Shown here one piece after another: positions 21,464 to 30,844 of a stretch of 64,000 nt of DNA (the stretch's first letter is position 1; each line of letters starts with the position of its first letter). Origin of the DNA: Linnemannia schmuckeri. Taxonomy: Eukaryota > Mortierellomycota > Mortierellomycetes > Mortierellales > Mortierellaceae. Position numbers and translations under genes: made by a program. Where the stretch lies: positions 278,001-342,000 of the forward strand of contig JANATG010000011.1 in the NCBI GenBank assembly GCA_029449235.1, in the 5' to 3' direction. A model generated the notes under the pieces. The model saw only the letters and a program-made list of their open reading frames with translations. It was not told where the DNA came from and searched no databases.

Positions 21464-23419
21464 TTAATGCAGCTGTAAGGTGACCTCAAACGGGTCCCTA
21501 GGCGAATGACGGATGTGAACCTGGGCCTCTGGTCGAGCGTTGGCAACGAAGGTTTCCAGTTTTTGAAGTGCAGTATCACTAGTGTTCCTCCGTTCCTTTG
21601 TCTCGATAGAGAAAAATTGCAGCTTCGGCCAAGTCGGCAGCTTGAGAGACCCATACCGTTCCCCCATCCATTCGAATAGGTCTTCACGCAGGCCGACGTT
21701 GTTCAAATCAACTCCGACTCTCTGACCATCCTCAATGATTCTGTTCCAGCAAGCTCTGACTGATGTCGCAGTTCCTGGCAGACGATGGACCCAGTTATGG
21801 CAATCTCTCTTAGTCTTGAGTTTCAAAAGTGGGTAGTGGATGCGGTCGATTGTCGAAGGGGTTGTGCGAAGCCAGAAGAGGGCCTGTTCATCCAATTCGT
21901 AGTCGGAGCCTGTGGTGATCTTGACGCGTTCTAGTTCTTGAAGTCGGGTCAACAGACAGAGTCCGCCCTTAAATGACAAGTCCACCATTGTTCTCCTCAA
22001 ATGCAGCTCCTGGAGCTGAGGGCACTGCCTGCTCAAGAATCCAAACATGATCAATGCATTGTACGAGGAGTTTGTATCCCCCGAACGGCCACCGACCGTC
22101 ATGTGTAAAGTCCGGAGTCCTCGACAAGCCCAGATATATTGGCCATTAGGGCCTTCTGTCATGGCGGCTTGATGTCGAAAGCGTGAGGGGTTCCAGCGGG
22201 CATGTATCTGCCCGCGGACATCATTTACGTCCATGTCCTCATGATAATACTCCATACTGGGTGCTCGGAGATGGATCAAGTGTATAAATGTACAGAGGAT
22301 GTCGCGCAGGGTTGGCAGGCATGTAGATTGGTGAACTTGAATCGCCAACAGGTTCAGTGTCGTAACTCGATTTGCAATAACCGTCCTCAATCCTGCCAAC
22401 AGAGCCGGGCCTGCATCCCGAATCGAGAAGCTGTACTCTTCAAAGTTCGGAAAGTGTCCTAGGATCGAGGTAACCTCCAGGTCAGTGAGCGCCTTGTCGT
22501 GAGCAGAGAAATGGAGCTTCTTGAGGGTGGGACAGTGTGTGCCGATCAAGTCGATGATGGGTTGATGGTCTCCAAGTTGAATGAATCTGTGGTCCGCTCG
22601 ATTAAAGCGGAAGATGTTGATGAGTATGAGCTCGGAGAGTCGAGGACAAGTTTCGAGAAAGACCTTCAGAGCGGGGATGGTGACCATCATCTTGTATAAG
22701 ATACAGGTCCGGAGTCGAGTCATTGGTACTTGGGCCTCGTTGACAAGGGCATCTTCATAACTTGGGTCCATTAGGGAAGACATATTATCGTGAACGTATC
22801 GGGTGGTCCAAGTCGGTTTGATGATGAGTTCCTCGAGATTTGGGCACTTCTTAAAGATCGTAAACAAGTGCATGACGTCCCACCAATTCTCCCTGTCAAT
22901 CTTGAGTGTTGTCAGATTTGGCAGTACAGGCAGCTGGGAAAGTTGAACGGACAAGTTCACGATGACGCCCTCCATGACATGAAGGCTACGTAGCTTGGAT
23001 TGCCTGCGCTCAAGGAGAGCATCCGAGATCATGCCCATCATCGCTGCCCAGGAGGCAAGCCGCTCCGTCGCATGTTTGGATTGGAAGACTCGGATTGTGA
23101 TGTTGTGGGCAAGATGGATCAGACCCCGAGCGGTCTGGTTCTCGTCGTCGGGGAGACAAAGGGGCCATATGAAGGGGACGGGAGCGAGACCCTTGCAGAT
23201 AGAGCGCCATCGCTTGCAGACGAACTGAGCTGCAATCTGGCGGTCCTTTAAACTGAGAAAGGCGAGGATGTGTTCGAGGATCTCTGGGATACTGAGGGCG
23301 AGTTGTGAAGGGGACATTGGTGTGATATTGTTATTGTTGTCGTCATTAGAGCATGGCTGCCGTTGTCGCTTCGAGGATAGCACAGAGTACTTGAGGAATG
23401 CTGTTTGCGTTCCAGCCAT
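21464..23419 (-). CDS. F-box protein with leucine-rich repeats
   Basis: Intronless, 651 residues. An F-box lies at about residues 40-85 (LSIPEILEHILAFLSLKDR, then AAQFVCKRWRSIC). The remainder is made of irregular leucine-rich repeats, e.g. LPNLTTLKIDRENWWDVMH, CPNLEELIIKP, CPRLSELILINIFR, CPTLKKLHFSAHDKALTDL and CPQLQELHLRR. The F-box would bind Skp1 in an SCF ubiquitin ligase and the repeats would select a substrate, which cannot be predicted. Such intronless F-box/LRR genes are, from general knowledge, very numerous in Mortierella-type genomes. The ATG at 23419 is the first in frame and is followed by a basic, Asn-rich leader of about 35 residues. Confidence 0.9.
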   Translation of the reverse strand: MAGTQTAFLKYSVLSSKRQRQPCSNDDNNNNITPMSPSQLALSIPEILEHILAFLSLKDRQIAAQFVCKRWRSICKGLAPVPFIWPLCLPDDENQTARGLIHLAHNITIRVFQSKHATERLASWAAMMGMISDALLERRQSKLRSLHVMEGVIVNLSVQLSQLPVLPNLTTLKIDRENWWDVMHLFTIFKKCPNLEELIIKPTWTTRYVHDNMSSLMDPSYEDALVNEAQVPMTRLRTCILYKMMVTIPALKVFLETCPRLSELILINIFRFNRADHRFIQLGDHQPIIDLIGTHCPTLKKLHFSAHDKALTDLEVTSILGHFPNFEEYSFSIRDAGPALLAGLRTVIANRVTTLNLLAIQVHQSTCLPTLRDILCTFIHLIHLRAPSMEYYHEDMDVNDVRGQIHARWNPSRFRHQAAMTEGPNGQYIWACRGLRTLHMTVGGRSGDTNSSYNALIMFGFLSRQCPQLQELHLRRTMVDLSFKGGLCLLTRLQELERVKITTGSDYELDEQALFWLRTTPSTIDRIHYPLLKLKTKRDCHNWVHRLPGTATSVRACWNRIIEDGQRVGVDLNNVGLREDLFEWMGERYGSLKLPTWPKLQFFSIETKERRNTSDTALQKLETFVANARPEAQVHIRHSPRDPFEVTLQLH

Positions 23420-23839
23420 GTGTTTATGAGAAGGAAGGGGAGGGGGGGATGAATGAGGATGTCAAAGGTGGATGCGAGAAGGATGACAATGTCAATGCCG
23501 CTGTGAATTTTTTGTTGGAGATGAAGAGGTGGTCAAGAAAGGAAGGAGAAAGACAGTCGAAGAAAAGAAAGGGAAGAGAAAGGAACGAAAGGGAGAAGCT
23601 AAGACGTCTCAGTTGACTTTCATCAATTGGACCTTGGTAATGGTAAAATTAAGAGCCATCAAGGGGCACGGTTGCTGTCGACTCTCGATCTAAAGTGTCA
23701 CACGGGCAATGGCCAATCGTCCAGCTCAAACATCCCTTCTGTCCCTTTTTCTGCCCCATAATTCATCAGCGACCGACGTCCATGCTCAACAGTCGACGAT
23801 GGCAAATCATATCTTCAACAAAAAAACAGCAGCTATGTT
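23420..23839. other. Intergenic between the F-box and release-factor-like genes
   Basis: Purine-rich on the plus strand up to about 23600 (GAAGGGGAGGGGGGGA, AAGAAAAGAAAGG), i.e. a CT-rich promoter for the minus-strand F-box gene. The right part is the 3' flank of the release-factor-like gene. No gene seen. Confidence 0.4.
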
Positions 23840-24724
23840 TTAATTGGCCCGGCTGGACTTCCTACGAGATGGCTTCTTGTTATCTCCGGCCAGAATCTCC
23901 TCCAATGTCGTCAATTGAATATTACTCTCAGGGACAACCATCGGGTCCATCTTCACCGCCTGTCCAGATCCATTATCATCGCCATCAATCTCTTCGTCGT
24001 CTTTGGCATCTACCTCACTGCCACTGCCATGGTACTTTTTCGCAGATTTGCGCGCCATCCTCTTTTTCTTCTCCCGAATCTTTTCCGCTTTTTGTCCACG
24101 CTTCGACAAGTCGCCATTATAATACTCGTCCAACCGTTCCACAAGGATCCGGCGCGCCAACTTGCGGTTCTGGGGCAAGGACCTGGTAGCCTGACACTGG
24201 ACGACGATCCCGGTTTCGAAATGCTTGAGCTCGACATTCGAATTTGTTTTGTTGATCTTTTGACCACCGTTACCACCGCCTTTGATAAAGCGTTCCCGGA
24301 AGTCGGTCTCAAGCAGGATGATCTCCTTGTATCCTGTTGCCTGTGGTGATGATGCTGACTTTAGAGAGTTGGACTTGATAGTTGGTTCCATGGGTGGTGT
24401 GTCGGTTGTGGAATCGGTAGACAGGTGACCGAGGTCGTTGTGAAGTTCTGCTGGTGCTTGAGAAATTTGTTGGCTCTGATGTCTGCGCGCAGCTGCAGGT
24501 CCGAGTTCCCGCCCCGGTCCGGCGCGAAGGAAGGCCTCGCGGATTTGCTGTGAACTTGAAAAGGCAGCCGAGGGTGCTTGTTGAGTCGAGAATATGGTCC
24601 GAGGCCTGATTCGCAGAGCTGTCCATGAGGTTGTTGTAGTTGGTGTTGTTGTTGAAGATGCTGTCCTTCGTACGAGTGCCAAACACTGTTGACAGTAGGC
24701 GGGGATGAGTGCCGCTTTGCTCAT
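23840..24724 (-). CDS. Mitochondrial GGQ peptidyl-tRNA hydrolase, MTRFR (C12orf65) type
   Basis: Member of the class I release-factor family without a codon-recognition domain; such proteins free peptides from stalled mitochondrial ribosomes or large subunits. Read from ATG 24724 it has 294 residues; an upstream in-frame ATG at 24814 would add 30. The N-terminal 100 residues are basic and Ser/Thr-rich, as expected of a mitochondrial targeting region. The GGQ motif stands in KGGGNGGQKINKTNS, followed by HFETGIVVQCQATRS and QNRKLARRILVERLDEYYNG, which match the human protein closely from memory. A Lys/Arg-rich helix (KIREKKKRMARKSAKKYHG) follows; it binds the ribosome in the family. The acidic Ser/Lys tail is longer than usual. 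Intronless. It lies head-to-head with TDP1. Confidence 0.9.
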   Translation of the reverse strand: MSKAALIPAYCQQCLALVRRTASSTTTPTTTTSWTALRIRPRTIFSTQQAPSAAFSSSQQIREAFLRAGPGRELGPAAARRHQSQQISQAPAELHNDLGHLSTDSTTDTPPMEPTIKSNSLKSASSPQATGYKEIILLETDFRERFIKGGGNGGQKINKTNSNVELKHFETGIVVQCQATRSLPQNRKLARRILVERLDEYYNGDLSKRGQKAEKIREKKKRMARKSAKKYHGSGSEVDAKDDEEIDGDDNGSGQAVKMDPMVVPESNIQLTTLEEILAGDNKKPSRRKSSRAN

Positions 24725-25032
24725 GGGTGGCCTGATTGTTGGTTCCTGGTTTGTAGTGTGCAAAGAGGTGATCAGACTCTTTCTCGCATTTCCTTGAATA
24801 AGGAACCAGGGCACGTGACTCGTTATGTCCTTTTCTGCCCTAGCTGTGTGTGCGGGTGCGACATTTTTAGTTCAAAGCGTCAAAGAATTATTCAATGGGT
24901 CATTTCTTCTCGCAAAACCGACTGACACTTCACGACAACTGCATTCAACCCGCACACCAAACAGCCACAACAGCACACCAACGAAAGTAAACCAGGAAAC
25001 ACAGGGAAAATAACACATAACCAAAGGCAGCC
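24725..25032. promoter_or_regulatory. Shared divergent promoter region, MTRFR-type gene and TDP1
   Basis: Only 308 bases separate the two start codons, which point away from each other. No TATA box is clear. The right half is A/C-rich (CACAACAGCACACC, AACACAGGG), the left half CT-rich. Co-regulation is possible but not shown. Confidence 0.45.
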
Positions 25033-28000
25033 ATGGATTTCAGCCCGGAAGAGGACGCAGACATTGCTGAAGCCATCCGTCTCTCCCTTCTCGAAGCTGC
25101 CAACAGCGCCAACAACACACGTGCCAGACAAGAACAGCAGCAGTACAGGCCGTCATCACTATCACTACCACCACCACCACCGCCACCACAGCAACAACAA
25201 ACAGCTCGCTCTACGAGGCCTGTTGAGCTTATCGACCTGACAGATGACCCAGAGCCAGAAGTTAAAGCCGAAAAGATGGAATACAGAGAGCCATGGAACA
25301 CCTTTGATATGAGCTTGGACGAGGAGGCGATGGACGACGAGCACCTCCAGTATGTCAAGGCTCTCTCTGCGGCGTCTCAAGAAATGCGGTCTCAGGAGTC
25401 GGAACACGAAAGGGGTTTTACAGCGGCAGCGGCACCGATGAATGGTGGTGGTAATAGTGATAGCCATTACCACGACGACGAGGACGAAATGGACGAGGAT
25501 ATCAAAAAGGCTCTAGAACTCTCGTTGGCACTTGCTAAAGCCTCGTCAGCAACTGCTTCACAAGGATCTTCACAGCAACATCAATCACAACCACATCAAC
25601 CAGCATCAATACCTCAGTTGGCAGTTGTAGAGAAGCCTCTTTTGTCGCCGGCCGCGATCTTTGGTATGAGTCGAGCAGAGATGGAAAAGGAGCGCCAGGA
25701 ACGGATTAAAAAGCGAGCCCTTTCGGATGGATCAGTTCCTTCTCGGAAAGCCAGCGAGGACCGGGAACAGAAGCGACGGACCCTTGACCATCCTACATCA
25801 CCTAAACTCAACAGCAATGTTGGCAGCGCAGGAAGGTTTGGACCACCTGCAGCAACAACGGCTTCTTCATCAAAATCATCAAAGGCATCTTCTGCACCGA
25901 CGCCCACACCATCATCAACCTCAACAAGGTCACCATCGTCATCCTGGCCAGCACCATTATCAGCGTCCATGTCAGCACCATCGCGCCCACAACCACAATT
26001 TGCACCACCACCAAGAAAACATCCTGCATCACCGTCTTCGCCATCGACCAGCAGAGCCGTATTCGAAACATCTTTCTCCTCCTCAGCCGCATACCCTGCA
26101 AAGTACCACACCGCGTCATTCAGGAACACACACATTCTTGGAACGGATTGTGGCAAGTGGGATGTACGCTTTCAGGATTTGGTCAACAGGAACCACTTGA
26201 CGAAGGCTATTCTGACGACCATGGATCTGGAAGAGGAGTGGTTGAACGCCTACATTCCTCACAGCATCCCACAGTGCCGCGTCAAAACCTGGAAAGCACG
26301 AGATGACCAAGTGGTAAAACCCTATTTTGCTTACTGCATGGCAGATATCACAAGTGTTGGAGGAGGTATATTCGTATGCTGAGTCCTTAAACTAAATATC
26401 AGTTAGGAATTACCCACAAATGCTCTTTGATAACTTAGAAAGGCTATCAGACAATTGAAAAGGCGTTGTATGTGCACCCACCACTCGGAGAGTTTGGTAG
26501 CTTTCACGCCAAGCTCATGGTTCTCTTTTACCCTACCTTCGTCAGAATCGTTATTTCCTCCGCCAACCTGGTAAGAGGTTTTTCTGTTCGCTTTCAATAA
26601 TTTGCCTGCTTTCCTAAATAAGACACCTCGCTTCTTCTAACACTGTGCACACTTTCGTCTTTGTTCATAGGTGAGCCATGACTGGGAACAATTGGTGAAC
26701 ACAGTCTATGTACAAGACTTTGAAATGTTATCATCAGATAGCCCAGAACAACTGGGCGAGTTTGGATCGACATTACTTGCCTTTTTGACAGCAATGGAGC
26801 TCCCTGAAAAGATTATTCGCGCCGTCAGACGTGTTGACCTTCGTCCAGCCAAGGTACTTTATGATTTTATGTTTGTTCAGTTATGACTATATACAATGCT
26901 GCTGGCTGTAAGGATCTGTTTGTTAACGACTTCTTCCTCTGTCTGTTACTATTGTATGACACAAATATATAGGTTGTCTTGATTCCAGCAGTTCATGGAT
27001 GGCACCGGGTTGATGCTCGTCACACTTATGGCATTGCGCGTTTAGCACAAGTCATGCGGACCAGGACTACCGAGACTCAAGAATGGGACATGGAATACCA
27101 GGTACCTTTGACTTCTTTACTACTCGTATTACATTTGCAAAGGAGCATTGTGATTTCATATAACTTAATTTTGTGCCTCATTTCTGCTCGACAAAATCTA
27201 TAGACAAGTTCATTGGGTAAATTGACGGTGAAGTTCCTAGCAGAGCTGTACAGGGCAAGTCGTGGATTCACACCCAGGCCGCGGATAAAGGTCCATGTTG
27301 ATGAAAGAGTTCCGCCGATCAAAATCGTCTTTCCAACGCTGGATCATGTTGCTAACAGCCGGTTGGGAGAGCTTGGGGCGGGGACTGTGTGCTTGAGGCG
27401 CGAGTTTTGGAACTCGAACACGTTCCCGAGAGCCGTCATGCACGATTTCGAGCTTGTTGGTCGGCACAAGGGTTCCTTGATGCATACCAAGGTGAGCTAG
27501 ACTTGATATGCTTTTGACTCTTGTGAAAGAAGTTCATATTCGTTGATAGTTGTGCTAAATAGTGTCGTACCTGCTTTTGTTGACATGTCATTTTAGGTGA
27601 TACTGGCCAAGGCAGCACAGCCGAAACAGACCTTGAGCAGCCGACCACCACCACCGTCGAACGATCCTAGGAAACTAGCAGGCTGGTTCTATGTCGGGTA
27701 TGTTTATTCTTCACTATTACTGCTTTTGTTTGTGCACACATTAGAATTTGCCTTCTAGCCTGACAATTGCTGTCATATTTGCTAACGTACATTGCTTTAA
27801 ATCTTCTTTTTTTCAGGAGCGCGAATTGCACAGAATCGGCATGGGGAACGATGTCGAACAAGCGGAGCGGAGACCTGCAAGGGCTGTGTGTCAATATCCG
27901 CAATTGGGAGCTTGGAGTGGTGTACATGATTGAGACAGAGGACGAGCTGGAGGAACTGAATCGGAGGTACCAGGGTAGTGGACGTGGCACGGACGATGAG

Positions 28001-28096
28001 CCAGACCAAACATTCTTTGGACCGTTGCCTGTCCCCTACCGACGGCCGTTGACGCCATACTATGCTGAAGACGAGCCTTGGTCTGATCTCTTGTGA
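25033..28096 (+). CDS. Tyrosyl-DNA phosphodiesterase 1 with N-terminal UIM and SIM motifs
   Basis: Hydrolyses the bond between a DNA 3' end and the tyrosine of trapped topoisomerase I, in nuclear DNA repair. Exons 25033-26313, 26439-26570, 26671-26853, 26973-27101, 27204-27491, 27597-27697 and 27817-28096 join to 797 residues. Phospholipase-D type HxK motifs: FHAKLMVLFY (His450, Lys452) and MHTKVILAK (His669, Lys671), each followed by the expected S-x-N (ISSANL; VGSANCTESAWG). The N-terminal 370 residues are disordered and carry two ubiquitin-interacting-type helices (DADIAEAIRLSLLEA at about 8-22 and DIKKALELSLALAKA at about 153-170) and a SUMO-interacting-type motif between them (VELIDLTDDPEPEV). 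A Ser/Pro-rich linker precedes the catalytic part. The ATG at 25033 follows CAGCC, a good context. Confidence 0.95.
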
Positions 28097-29400
28097 GAGA
28101 AGCTAAAAGAGAGAAAGGTGTATGATGTTGAGGAAAGTGGAGGCGAATATGACATTAAGGAAGAGGAAACAAGAGGAAACATACACACATGCATACACAC
28201 ACACTATTTGCACAATACACATTCCTTTTGTTGTTTCCTTTTCTCTTTTACTGTTTCTTGACGTTGGTGTTGATAAGATTTCTTTTTTTAGGTTACACTT
28301 GTTTGGAATCTGTTTCGGTGTACTATCAAACGGTTTCGTTCATCACTATTTTCTGATAGACCTTGTCACAAGCGCAAGGGGGGGATTGTCGTTAATGACG
28401 ACGAGAGTGCGGGAGTGTACCTGGCCACCGCCACGCTCTATGCGTCGCGTTTTTATTTCGCTGGCTGCTGAACGAGTCGAGCAAACATACAAACGAACAA
28501 ACGCGGCGCCTTTGATTTGGAGTTGCGCCTCTGATTTGGAGTTATGCCCTCGCTCTCTTTTTTCATCGCAAATTCACGACCAGGTCTATCACAAATTGAG
28601 AAAAAGGGTGCACAGACAGCAAAAAATCGGGAAGAACGACAGCAAATCCATGGAAGGGAAGGAAGGGGTGGAAGGAAGGATAGATGGGCCTGTAAGAGAA
28701 AAATTATCGACATGCACCACAAACACACAACACACAATACACACGAACGAGACCCTGTGTCTGGCCTGGTCTGGATGAGTGAGAAGAGAAAAAAAATCAA
28801 TGGGCCACCAGCACACCAAACGGTGGAAAAAGTAATTGGCGACAGGATAGGCGTCATGCAACCTCATCATATGCATGGAGAGTTGGTGGGTAGTTTTTGT
28901 GTGTCGACTTTTGTGTCCTTGTTTATAATGTAGTTCGATAAGACTCTTTGTTGTTGGGGGGTTTTTTTTGCTCCTTTCACTTCTTTCACTCCTTCCTCCC
29001 TTTCTCTTTTTTAATTGCGTTCTTGTCTTCTCTTTAACTCCTACCCGTCACCCGTCATAACCTTCACTTTTGTTCAACTTTTTCAACGACACCTTCCTCA
29101 CCTTCTTTTTAATACTTACCTAACACTTACACACGTTGTTCAGGAACCGAGTGACAAAACAACCGCAACCACCACCCTCTCTTTCCTATTTCTTCGCTCC
29201 CCTTGGGCAATCCTTCTTCAACCTGATCCCTTCTACTCACCTCGCCCCTTGTTTTTTTCTACTTTTTCCTCCCTCTCTCTCTCTCCCCTTCCCCCTTCAA
29301 ACAACCTAGACCACTTCAGCTTCATCAAAAAAAAAAGCCTTTCCTCGCTCGCGAGGCTAACCCACCTCCCCACCTCTCCCACACAACATCTCCCTCCACC
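28097..29400. other. Intergenic region with CT-rich leader
   Basis: The 3' flank of TDP1, then DNA with no supported gene. From about 28960 it is strongly pyrimidine-rich (CTCCTTCCTCCCTTTCTC, CTCTCTCTCTCCCC), the probable promoter and 5' UTR of the gene at 29401. A long open frame at about 28122-28778 has unlikely composition and is rejected. Confidence 0.5.
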
Positions 29401-30468
29401 ATGCCAACACCTCAACAGTTCTACAAAACAATTCCCTTCTTCCGGGGCGCAATCGCCTTCCTAACCCTCGCCTGCTTCATAACCCTTTTCTCCTACCCAA
29501 AATCCTCCGCCGACCCCTTCAACATCCTCCAACAGCTCGCCCTCAATGCCTGTCTCCTCTTTGCCTACTCCTACTCCCTCTACTCCAACAACTCCCCGCA
29601 TCACCGACCCCTCTCTCCCGTCTACAGAATGTCGCTTATTTGTACCGCCTTTGTCCTCTCCTGGGTATACGGTATGGGACCCCTAGTGATGATCCTAGGG
29701 AATAGAGGGTGTAATGCAGAGAGGTTCGCCGACGCGCCGGGTAGGTGTGTGATGCAGTTATCAGTCTCGAGTGTCGAGGTGGTCTGGACGGTTTTGATGT
29801 TTGTAGAGGGACTGTTGACAGATAGACGAAATCGGGATAAGGCTTATCGACAGGAGATGGGCTGGACGGTCCAGGAGGAGGATCATGTTCTGGCTTCTCG
29901 GGCACGTGCAGCTCAGGCGGCCGCTGAAGCGAATGGTGTTGTAGAGTATCGACCTGATTTGTCGTTGGAGGGCGCCGGTGGAGAAGGTCCCGGAACAGGA
30001 GCGGGAAGGAGGAGAGTTGTAGGAGTTGAGGATGGAGATAACGATGGAGGAGATCTGGAGATGGAGGAGCCATTGCCGCCTTATATGCCAAAGGCGCGGT
30101 CGAACCAAGCCGTCATCATCGATATGACCAACCTACGACCACCACACCAACAGACACAACAACAACAACAACAGCCTGAAGTTGATGCCTTGCAGGATCA
30201 TTCACCATCGCACCATGCAGAAGAACAGGAAGACACCCAAGGACGACAACAGGAACAGGTGCAACAGCAAATAGAACAGACGGCGTCCTTGGGTGGCGTA
30301 TCAATGTCATCATCACCTTCTTCTTCTTCTTCAAGTTCGACAATAGCACCACCACTATCCACACAATTGCCTCCACTGCAACCAGGACAGCAACAGCACC
30401 CAGAAGCTATTCACCCACGGGGTGGGCCCGGCACCGGACTCCCTCGAGTCCCATCCTACTCGGAATAA
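29401..30468 (+). CDS. Four-helix membrane protein, paralog of the gene at 5288
   Basis: Intronless, 355 residues. Helices lie at about 15-34, 41-62, 75-100 and 116-139. The loop between helices 3 and 4 has the family Cys pair (NRGCNAERF ... GRCVMQL), and VEVVWTVLMFVEGLL corresponds to MDIVWVIMLLVEGAL of the 5288 gene. The tail shares VEYRPDLSLEG, EPLPPYMPK and a terminal PSYSE with its relative, separated by unlike Gln-, Ser- and Pro-rich stretches (QQTQQQQQQPE, SSSSSSS). The first extracytoplasmic loop is much shorter than in the paralog. The conserved tail motifs probably bind a partner; function is unknown. The start context is ideal (CCACCATGCC). Confidence 0.88.
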   Translation: MPTPQQFYKTIPFFRGAIAFLTLACFITLFSYPKSSADPFNILQQLALNACLLFAYSYSLYSNNSPHHRPLSPVYRMSLICTAFVLSWVYGMGPLVMILGNRGCNAERFADAPGRCVMQLSVSSVEVVWTVLMFVEGLLTDRRNRDKAYRQEMGWTVQEEDHVLASRARAAQAAAEANGVVEYRPDLSLEGAGGEGPGTGAGRRRVVGVEDGDNDGGDLEMEEPLPPYMPKARSNQAVIIDMTNLRPPHQQTQQQQQQPEVDALQDHSPSHHAEEQEDTQGRQQEQVQQQIEQTASLGGVSMSSSPSSSSSSSTIAPPLSTQLPPLQPGQQQHPEAIHPRGGPGTGLPRVPSYSE

Positions 30469-30844
30469 GCTTTTTAGACAAGTCTTCATTACTTTTCTGC
30501 CTTGTAAAATAGAAACACCGATAAAATCACACGCATAATCGGTGGGGAAAACAACAACGAAAACCTGTTTTCTTCAGTCGAGTGTTTGTGGCTCTTTGCT
30601 ATGATATTGGGTCCTCTCTCTCCTTCTCTCTCGCATGTATGTGAGATTTCTTTTGCTGCATGTCGGCTTTGATAAGGCAGCTGTGTCAAGTAGATGAGCC
30701 ACCCCAATTGTACGTTATCAAAGCGACAGAGAATTAAAAGAATACTCTTTATTTCATTCCGCCAGAAACTATGAACACAAAGACAGCAGAGCAAAAGCAA
30801 AAAATGAAGACGGAAAAAATGAGCGTATGCAAGTGTACCTTTTT
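30469..30844. other. Convergent intergenic region
   Basis: The 3' ends of two convergent genes. It contains AAATAGAA- and AATAAA-like signals on both strands and no open frame of note. Confidence 0.5.

Noticed and set aside
28122..28778. 218-codon frame after TDP1
   Set aside because: Composition is that of intergenic sequence (CACACAC, poly-T) and it overlaps the TDP1 3' flank; no domain.
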